Assembly: GCA_003552485.1 (NCBI GenBank)
Contig: PUMX01000109.1
Coordinates: forward strand, 1-10,124
DNA from: Candidatus Hydrogenedentota bacterium
GTDB lineage: Bacteria > Hydrogenedentota > Hydrogenedentia > Hydrogenedentales > SLHB01
DNA length: 10,124 nt
Direction of reading: 5' to 3'
Below the pieces are notes generated by a model that was not told where the DNA came from, made no database searches, and worked only from the letters and a program-made list of their open reading frames with translations. Each line of letters starts with the position of its first letter. The first letter of the stretch is position 1. Shown here one piece after another: positions 5,022 to 10,124 of this stretch. The translations under genes and the position numbers were made by a program.

Positions 5022-6821
5022 TTACGCATTGCCGCCGCTATTGTAGTGGATTTCGTAAATACGCACATGTTCCGGCGTTTCGCGGCCGGGCCGCGGTATA
5101 ACGAACTCTTTGACCAATCGGAAAGGTTCCTCCTGTGGCCAGCGGCGGACCATGGCGTACCAGCGTTCGGCGCGCATTGATCGGTTTTCCGCAAGAAAGG
5201 TTTCCGGCCACACCAGGTAACGTATCCCGTTGTCCTCAAGCCAACGCAATTGCCGCGCAAATGCTGACCCATAGAGCGCTTCCAACTCGGCATCCGGCGT
5301 TCGCGCGTCGAATTCCAGATAATACGCGCTGGGATCGAATGTGAGTGCGGCGCGGCCTTCCGGAATATTCTGGTTCAACCATTCGTAGACGGCGTAACGG
5401 GGGATGTGCTCGGCAAGATAGTCGGTGCGCGGGGTCTGGCCGAGCACGGCGGGCAATGCGCGCCGCGCTTCAATCGTCTGATACGCGAGGCCCGCCAACA
5501 TCGCCCCGGCCGCCACCGTGATCATCAGGCCGCGCAAAGGTTTCCAGCTCTCGAACGCCCACGCCGCCACAACGATCATCGGCAGAAATAGTGGAAGGAA
5601 GTGTTGCGCGGAAGGCGCAACAAAAAACAAGGCGGCCCCGCCCGCGACGCAGAACGCTCCAAGCAAACGCCCTTCTTTCGGGCCGGCGATCAGCCCGGGA
5701 ACGCCGAAGAGAAGCAACAGCGGCCCCGGTGAATGAGCCCAGCCCCCATACAGGTGCGGCCGCATGATTACGTCCCAGGGAAACATGACAAAGGCCCGAA
5801 CGGGATGAAAAGGCGATTCTGCCGCTTCTTCTAACGCGAGCAACATCAACTGATCGTGGAAATGGGCAACGATGCCGCCGCCCCCGCTGGCCAGATAGCC
5901 GTACAGCAACCAGGGGCACGCCGCGCACAGCGCCGCGCCGGCATAGATCACTGCCGCGCGGGTGCGTCGCGTATGAGGCGTTAACAGCACGGCGGCCGTG
6001 ATCACGGCGAGAAGAACATAGCCCAACGGGCTGACAGCGCAACCCACGCCCGCGAACGCCGCGGACAGGACCAGCCAACGGGCCGTCCGCTGGTTGCGCC
6101 ATGTAAGCAGGCAGCTCAAGCTTGCGAGCACATAGGCCGCGAAGGCCAATTCGGCCCGGGGTCCGCCCGTTTGCGTGAGGAATGCCGGCGCGCTGGCGAG
6201 CATGGCTGCGGCCAGCCATCCGCAGGCCGGGCCGCCATATCGCCGGCCGAGTCCAAAAACCAACGCGCAGGCCGTCAGGCCATAGATCCAGCTTAGCAGA
6301 CCGGCGCTGAACTCTTCGTCATGAGCAAGGGCCAAAGCAAAGAAAGGATGAAGCGCCGGCGCCAACGGACCGCCGCCGGAATCGGCGTGAGCGAGAACGC
6401 GGTTGGCTTGTCCGTCTTGAACGGCGGGGGCAAGGTGATGCCGGAGACTCTCGGCATCGGTTACCGGTGCGAGAGCCTGTGCGAACGTGAGCACAAACCC
6501 CATGCACACGATGACTGCGCAAAACGTGTCGAAACGCGATCGCGACAGCCCGGTGGATGGCGGATTGAGTTCCCGTTCGCGGCTGCCGCGGGAAGCGACG
6601 AACACCTCGTAGCCTACCCCGGCGACGGCCGCCACGAGCAGCACATCAAGACTGCCGTCGAGGCCAACGAATGGACTCGCCACCAACAGAAACAGCGAAC
6701 AGGCGGCCAATCCCGCTAGCGCGCGGTACGCGTAACCCTCCACACCGCCGCCTGCGCGTAACGCCCGCATGATCCAGGTCCCCGCCACCATGGACGCGGC
6801 AAATGCGACGAAGACAGTCAC
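5022..6821 (-). CDS. Polytopic GT-C / GT39-like membrane protein
   Basis: This 599-residue protein begins with GTG at 6821, supported by GAGGA 6 nt upstream. It has roughly ten to twelve hydrophobic segments (for example about 3-20, 33-53, 58-75, 99-118, 172-192, 196-212, 246-280 and 288-306) and a soluble C-terminal domain from about 470. The loop after the fourth segment carries D122 and E124 in PVTDAESLRHHLAPA, which fits the acidic catalytic motif of the GT-C/GT39 fold (PMT/ArnT type). These enzymes move a sugar from a polyprenyl-phosphate donor to protein or lipid at the outer face of the inner membrane. The FGLGRRYGGPACGWLAA stretch also fits the family. The motif is divergent from the common DALxYHL form. 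Substrate is unknown. An acidic lipoprotein gene lies 131 bp upstream on the same strand. Confidence 0.75.
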   Translation of the reverse strand: MTVFVAFAASMVAGTWIMRALRAGGGVEGYAYRALAGLAACSLFLLVASPFVGLDGSLDVLLVAAVAGVGYEVFVASRGSRERELNPPSTGLSRSRFDTFCAVIVCMGFVLTFAQALAPVTDAESLRHHLAPAVQDGQANRVLAHADSGGGPLAPALHPFFALALAHDEEFSAGLLSWIYGLTACALVFGLGRRYGGPACGWLAAAMLASAPAFLTQTGGPRAELAFAAYVLASLSCLLTWRNQRTARWLVLSAAFAGVGCAVSPLGYVLLAVITAAVLLTPHTRRTRAAVIYAGAALCAACPWLLYGYLASGGGGIVAHFHDQLMLLALEEAAESPFHPVRAFVMFPWDVIMRPHLYGGWAHSPGPLLLLFGVPGLIAGPKEGRLLGAFCVAGGAALFFVAPSAQHFLPLFLPMIVVAAWAFESWKPLRGLMITVAAGAMLAGLAYQTIEARRALPAVLGQTPRTDYLAEHIPRYAVYEWLNQNIPEGRAALTFDPSAYYLEFDARTPDAELEALYGSAFARQLRWLEDNGIRYLVWPETFLAENRSMRAERWYAMVRRWPQEEPFRLVKEFVIPRPGRETPEHVRIYEIHYNSGGNA

Positions 6822-6844
6822 GGCCAGTCCTCGCGCTTTCCGCC

Positions 6845-6866
6845 GCCGCGCCGCGGGAGGCGCGGC
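6845..6866. repeat. 8-bp GC-only hairpin upstream of the GT39-like gene
   Basis: Arms GCCGCGCC (6845-6852) and GGCGCGGC (6859-6866) enclose a 6-nt loop. The hairpin ends 23 nt before the GTG start and 12 nt before its ribosome binding site. No T-run follows on the minus strand, so it looks more like a leader structure than a terminator. Confidence 0.35.
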
Positions 6867-6903
6867 TTACCGTCGATTATGCTGATCCGCGCGCCGTTCG
6901 CCA

Positions 6904-6926
6904 TCACTTCCCGTCACCGGAAGTGA
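6904..6926. terminator. 8-bp hairpin after the lipoprotein gene
   Basis: Arms TCACTTCC (6904-6911) and GGAAGTGA (6919-6926) enclose a 7-nt loop, starting 26 nt past the lipoprotein stop codon on the minus strand. No T-run follows, so it may stabilise the 3' end of the upstream message or attenuate read-through rather than terminate fully. Confidence 0.3.
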
Positions 6927-6952
6927 GATCGCCGGCCCCAATCGCCGCCCCA

Positions 6953-7444
6953 TCACTTGAGGTCTTCCACGATCTCGTCGGTTTCCCGCTCCAAATCCTC
7001 GGCAATGCGCCGGGCTTCTTCAGCGGAGCGTTCTCGGATGCGTTCAATCTCCGCCTGCAATTCTTCATCCAGCTCAACAGCGCGCTCCTCGAGATCTTCC
7101 GCGGCGTCTTCTGTGGCCCGCTCCAGCGCGTCCTGAAGGTTTCCCGCCGCGTTCCGAAGGTTTTCGGTCGCGTCCTCCAGATGATCTTCCGCATCGGGTT
7201 CCGGCGCGTGTTCCTCGACAAGATCCTCTACCTCTTCTTCAATCTCGACAAGGGGCTCCGTGACTTCTTCGGGTGGATCAAACTCCGTCTCCTCGAAGGG
7301 CTCCACCGGCTCGACCTCCATCTCTTCCGGCGCCTCCTCCACGGGTTCTTCCGGCGCTTCCTCCGGACCGCATCCCAGCATCAGGCTTCCAGTCATCAAC
7401 CCCGCCACAAGAAGGGCGAGCCAAGAATTCTGTGCTCGTTTCAT
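6953..7444 (-). CDS. Highly acidic coiled-coil lipoprotein
   Basis: This 163-residue protein starts at ATG 7444 with GGAGG 8 nt upstream. The N-terminus is a lipoprotein signal: KR, a hydrophobic stretch WLALLVAGLMTGSLM, and a near-consensus lipobox MLGC with lipidation expected at C25. Residues 26-65 are Pro/Glu-rich low complexity (EEAPEEPVEEAPEE), likely an extended linker. Residues about 66-163 are a long, strongly charged helix with heptad-like Leu/Ala/Ile spacing, likely a coiled coil. I recognise no enzymatic domain. A periplasmic or outer-membrane anchored spacer or adaptor is a reasonable guess by analogy with other helical lipoproteins. It is transcribed toward the GT39-like gene and diverges from the TrpB2 gene. 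The low-complexity part makes database matches unreliable. Confidence 0.75.
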   Translation of the reverse strand: MKRAQNSWLALLVAGLMTGSLMLGCGPEEAPEEPVEEAPEEMEVEPVEPFEETEFDPPEEVTEPLVEIEEEVEDLVEEHAPEPDAEDHLEDATENLRNAAGNLQDALERATEDAAEDLEERAVELDEELQAEIERIRERSAEEARRIAEDLERETDEIVEDLK

Positions 7445-7542
7445 GTCTCATGCCTCCAACAGTGTCCTGCGGACTTCAGCCGCCTTTACATTACCGGCCA
7501 CGCCACTATACTACACTTCCGGCGGCTGTGCGCGAAACACGT

Positions 7543-7571
7543 TTGTATTGGGCATGTCCACCTCGGATAAT
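7543..7571 (+). promoter_or_regulatory. Candidate sigma-70-like promoter for the TrpB2 gene
   Basis: A -35-like TTGTAT (7543-7548) is separated by 17 nt from a -10-like GATAAT (7566-7571). The -10 matches consensus at five of six positions, the -35 at three. It would give a leader of roughly 140 nt before the TrpB2 start. It lies in the divergent region where a promoter is required. Confidence 0.35.
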
Positions 7572-7590
7572 GTATGCTTTGACGGCGTGC

Positions 7591-7611
7591 CCCCGGAAGC
7601 AGCGGCCGGGG
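7591..7611 (+). other. GC-rich hairpin in the TrpB2 leader
   Basis: CCCCGG (7591-7596) and CCGGGG (7606-7611) form a 6-bp stem with a 9-nt loop, shortly after the candidate promoter. No T-run follows and I saw no Trp-rich leader peptide or recognisable riboswitch, so any regulatory role is open. Confidence 0.25.
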
Positions 7612-7721
7612 ATCCCGTATCACACCCGATAGATGCCTCGTCTTGTGTTGCCTGCAAGGGGCGGCGGGGATGGAAATCTATAGTTGCAGACAGTTTGGAA
7701 TCGGAAACAAGGAATCTCGCT

Positions 7722-9086
7722 ATGCGTGACTATGCAATTCACCTGGATCCCAAGAAGATGCCTGATTATTGGTACAACATTACACCCGACCTGCCTGGGC
7801 CCATGGAGCCGCCGCTGCACCCCGCCACGCAGCAACCCCTGACGGCGGACGATCTCAGCCCCATATTCCCAATGCCGCTTATCGAGCAAGAGATGAGCAC
7901 CGAGCCCCAGATCAGCATACCCGGCGAGATCATGGACGCCTACCGGCTGTACCGGCCCACGCCGCTGCGCCGCGCATACCGTCTCGAGCAAGCCCTTGGC
8001 ACGCCAGCGAAGATCTACTACAAAAACGAAAGCGTGTGCCCCGGCGGCAGCCACAAGATCAACACCGGCATTGCGCAGGCGTACTTCAATAAGCAGTTCG
8101 GCATCCACGAACTCACCACCGAAACCGGCGCGGGCCAATGGGGAACCGCGTTGTCCATCGGTTGTCAGATGTTCGGCATGCACTGCACGGTCTACATGGT
8201 GCGCGTCAGTTATCAGCAAAAACCTTACCGGCGCACCCTTATACAAACATACGGGGCCAACGTGCTCGCCAGTCCAAGCGACACCACCGAAAGCGGACGC
8301 GCCTTCCTCGCTGACAACCCAGAAACCACGGGCAGCCTCGGCATGGCCATCTCCGAAGCCGTCGAGGTAGCCGTGAAAAGCGGCGGGACAACCAAATACA
8401 GCTTGGGCAGCGTGTTGAATCACGTAATGCTGCACCAGAGCATTATCGGCCTCGAGGCCCTCGCGCAGATGGAGTCCATAGGCGAGTATCCGGACACAGT
8501 CATCGGCTGTTGCGGCGGCGGATCGAACTTCGCTGGACTGGCTTTCCCATTCTACGGCGACGCCAAGAAGCGCGGCGCAACGGTTGACTTCATCGCCGTC
8601 GAACCCACGTCCTGCCCAACCCTGACGCGCGGACTATACGCCTACGACTACGGCGACACCGCCAAGACCACTCCGCTGCTACTCCAATTCACGCTCGGCC
8701 ACAACTTCCTGCCGCCTGGCATCCACGCCGGCGGGTTGCGATATCACGGCGTAGCCCAGCAAGTAGCCTACCTCGTGCGCAACAACGAGATGCGCGCCGT
8801 GGCGTATCCACAGAATCCCGTGTTCGCGGCCTCGGTCGACTTCGCGCGCCACGAAACCATCGTGCCCGCGCCCGAGACCGGCCACGCCATATGCGCCGCG
8901 GTGGACGAAGCCCTCAAGTGCAAGGAGTCCGGCGAGGCGAAGACTATACTCTTCAACCTCAGCGGTCATGGGCATTTCGACATGACCGCGTACGAGGCCT
9001 ATCTGAGCGGTAAGCTTCAAGATTACGAGTTGGATGAGGAAGTCCTCAAAAAAGCCGAGGACGCGATACCGAAGGTGTCCGCCTGA
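7722..9086 (+). CDS. trpB2: TrpB2-type PLP-dependent tryptophan synthase beta-like enzyme
   Basis: This 454-residue enzyme starts at ATG 7722 with AAGGA 8 nt upstream. The frame is open further upstream (from 7260), but that part runs antisense to the lipoprotein gene. The beginning, PDYWYNITPDLPGP, is the usual N-terminus of the long TrpB2 class. The PLP lysine is K112 in GGSHKINTG, the catalytic glutamate is E134 in TTETGAGQWG (W replaces the H of classical TrpB1), and the phosphate loop is CGGGSN (264-269). SGHGHFD near the C-terminus is also conserved. TrpB2 enzymes make tryptophan from indole and serine without needing TrpA. Some pair with alternative TrpA proteins, and indole salvage or serine deamination have been proposed. 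No trpA or other trp gene is nearby, so a stand-alone indole-salvage role is plausible. A strong terminator follows. Confidence 0.93.
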   Translation: MRDYAIHLDPKKMPDYWYNITPDLPGPMEPPLHPATQQPLTADDLSPIFPMPLIEQEMSTEPQISIPGEIMDAYRLYRPTPLRRAYRLEQALGTPAKIYYKNESVCPGGSHKINTGIAQAYFNKQFGIHELTTETGAGQWGTALSIGCQMFGMHCTVYMVRVSYQQKPYRRTLIQTYGANVLASPSDTTESGRAFLADNPETTGSLGMAISEAVEVAVKSGGTTKYSLGSVLNHVMLHQSIIGLEALAQMESIGEYPDTVIGCCGGGSNFAGLAFPFYGDAKKRGATVDFIAVEPTSCPTLTRGLYAYDYGDTAKTTPLLLQFTLGHNFLPPGIHAGGLRYHGVAQQVAYLVRNNEMRAVAYPQNPVFAASVDFARHETIVPAPETGHAICAAVDEALKCKESGEAKTILFNLSGHGHFDMTAYEAYLSGKLQDYELDEEVLKKAEDAIPKVSA

Positions 9087-9100
9087 ACCAACGCAACGCT

Positions 9101-9139
9101 ACTTCGCGCACGGCTTTGCCCAGCCGTGCGCGAAGTTTT
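9101..9139 (+). terminator. Strong rho-independent terminator after TrpB2
   Basis: A perfect 15-bp stem (arms 9101-9115 and 9122-9136, right arm AGCCGTGCGCGAAGT) with a 6-nt loop is followed by a short T-run (9136-9139). It starts 15 nt after the TrpB2 stop codon. It separates TrpB2 from the downstream Tat-protein gene. The T-run is short, but the long GC-rich stem makes this the best terminator in the window. Confidence 0.85.
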
Positions 9140-9229
9140 CGAACGGCGTCGGCGATATGTGAGATGATTGAACGCAGATTGGCGCGAACGCAGGGGCACA
9201 GGCAACGCGACGGATAGGAGGATTCGATC

Positions 9230-10099
9230 ATGGCGAACGTATCACGGCGAGGCTTTATGCTCACGGGCGCCGCGGCCGTAGCGGGGACGGCGGTGCTGGC
9301 CCGGCCAGCGTCCGTAATGGCGGGTCAAGCGGCTTCCATCGAGGAGTATGGTGGCTTCAAGATGTGCATCCAAACCCACATTCTCGGGGAATACACACAG
9401 GATTTCGCCGAAATGATAGAGCTTGCGGCGAATTTCGGTCTGCATTGGATTGAGGTTCCGTCGTGGCATTACGAGATGACGGAAGACGAAGACCGCATTG
9501 CCGAGGTACAGGCCAAACTTGAACCCCATGAGATGGAGATCGCCGCGTATTTCCTCGGCGATATTGTCGGCGGCGATGAAGATCAACACCGCGCGGTCGT
9601 TGACTTTGCGCAGCGCATCGGCGCGACGGTGCTCGTCGGGCAACCGGACGAGGACGCTCTTCCCGTGCTCGACCGGCTCGTGCGCGAGCATCCCGAGATG
9701 CGCGTGGCCATTCACAACTACGGTCCCGGCAGTCAGTATGATCGCGTCGAAGACGCCATCGTCGCGGTAGCGCCCTGGGACTGGCGCATCGGCTACTGCC
9801 TGGACACCGGTCATCTGATGCGGTCCGGCGAAAACCCCGTCGACGCCGTCCGGCGCATGGGTACGAGGCTCCACGGCATCCACCTGCGCGAACACGACTC
9901 CATTACGCGTCAGGAAGAACTGCCGGAAACCATCATCGGCGAGGGCGCGCTCGACCTCGAGGAATTCTGCCGGGCGCTGCGGGAAGTGAACTTCACGGGA
10001 CCACTCTCCCTCGAGATCTACTACAACCCCCAGGATCCCATCGATTCGATTCGCCGCAGCCTGGCCAACTTCGCGGAAGCGGCGCGGGCGACGGCGTAG
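9230..10099 (+). CDS. Tat-exported sugar phosphate isomerase/epimerase-like TIM-barrel protein
   Basis: This 289-residue protein starts at ATG 9230 with AGGAGG 8 nt upstream. The N-terminus is a twin-arginine signal: SRRGFM (5-10) and a hydrophobic Ala-rich stretch to about 33, so the folded protein is expected outside the cytoplasm. The rest is a xylose isomerase-like TIM barrel (AP endonuclease family 2 fold). The metal-site pattern is visible: E75 in WIEVP, H162 in AIHNYG, D192 and H195 in CLDTGH, H218 in GIHLREHD, and E262 in LSLEIYYN. These proteins isomerise or epimerise sugars or related polyols using a divalent metal; the substrate cannot be read here. Tat-exported members are common in Planctomycetes-like bacteria and Hydrogenedentota. 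The stop at 10099 leaves a 25-bp tail with no gene. Confidence 0.87.
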   Translation: MANVSRRGFMLTGAAAVAGTAVLARPASVMAGQAASIEEYGGFKMCIQTHILGEYTQDFAEMIELAANFGLHWIEVPSWHYEMTEDEDRIAEVQAKLEPHEMEIAAYFLGDIVGGDEDQHRAVVDFAQRIGATVLVGQPDEDALPVLDRLVREHPEMRVAIHNYGPGSQYDRVEDAIVAVAPWDWRIGYCLDTGHLMRSGENPVDAVRRMGTRLHGIHLREHDSITRQEELPETIIGEGALDLEEFCRALREVNFTGPLSLEIYYNPQDPIDSIRRSLANFAEAARATA

Positions 10100-10124
10100 G
10101 GGCCATCGGCGGAACCACGGACCA

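Noticed and set aside
5470..6219. 249-codon minus-strand frame inside the GT39-like gene
   Set aside because: Out-of-frame, Arg-rich shadow of a gene with clear membrane segments and a supported start.
7260..7721. Upstream extension of the TrpB2 reading frame
   Set aside because: It is Ser/Gly-rich because it is antisense to the Glu/Pro-rich lipoprotein gene. TrpB2 family N-termini match the ATG at 7722, which has a ribosome binding site.
7620..8435. 271-codon minus-strand frame opposite TrpB2
   Set aside because: It is antisense to a gene with unmistakable catalytic motifs and shows no recognisable family of its own.
1..10124. CRISPR arrays, tRNA or rRNA genes, integrase, insertion sequence
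   Set aside because: No regularly spaced direct repeats, no cloverleaf or rRNA stretches, and no transposase or integrase motifs were seen on either strand.

Overview
The window is GC-rich bacterial chromosomal DNA, and every well-supported gene has its own Shine-Dalgarno sequence. I infer an environmental bacterium of the Hydrogenedentota / Planctomycetota / Lentisphaerota kind. The clues are a Tat-exported TIM-barrel protein, a GT39-like membrane protein, a solo TrpB2 and an interspersed-repeat-like palindrome. No rRNA or housekeeping marker is present to fix the taxonomy.

Region 1 (1-3308, all minus strand) is a phage-derived block. In transcription order it holds a portal protein (3308-2076), an HK97-type prohead protease (1966-1253), a tail/appendage-like protein with a hydrophobic N-terminus (1160-735), an XhlA/holin-like small membrane protein (609-421) and, running off the left edge, a stand-alone LigD 3'-phosphoesterase-type domain (413-1). 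No terminase or major capsid gene lies at its usual place in the window. The block may be a remnant, a domesticated element or a rearranged prophage.

Region 2 (3309-5021): a 334-bp spacer with inverted repeats leads into a plus-strand NADPH-dependent FMN reductase (3643-4185). A short palindromic repeat-like unit and a hairpin follow. Then comes a minus-strand gene with a sigma-70 region-4-like helix-turn-helix (4688-4329), which could be a displaced part of the phage block, and a 333-bp stretch with no convincing gene.

Region 3 (5022-7444, minus strand): a highly acidic coiled-coil lipoprotein gene (7444-6953) is followed by a polytopic GT-C/GT39-like membrane protein (6821-5022). They may be co-transcribed, although two hairpins lie between them.

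Region 4 (7445-10124, plus strand): a TrpB2-type PLP enzyme (7722-9086), divergent from the lipoprotein gene, has a candidate promoter and a leader hairpin and ends in a strong rho-independent terminator. It is followed by a separately translated Tat-signal sugar-phosphate isomerase/epimerase-like protein (9230-10099). The terminator makes these two likely separate transcription units.

The most unusual parts are the portal-protease block without capsid or terminase, and the phosphoesterase-like domain that closes it.
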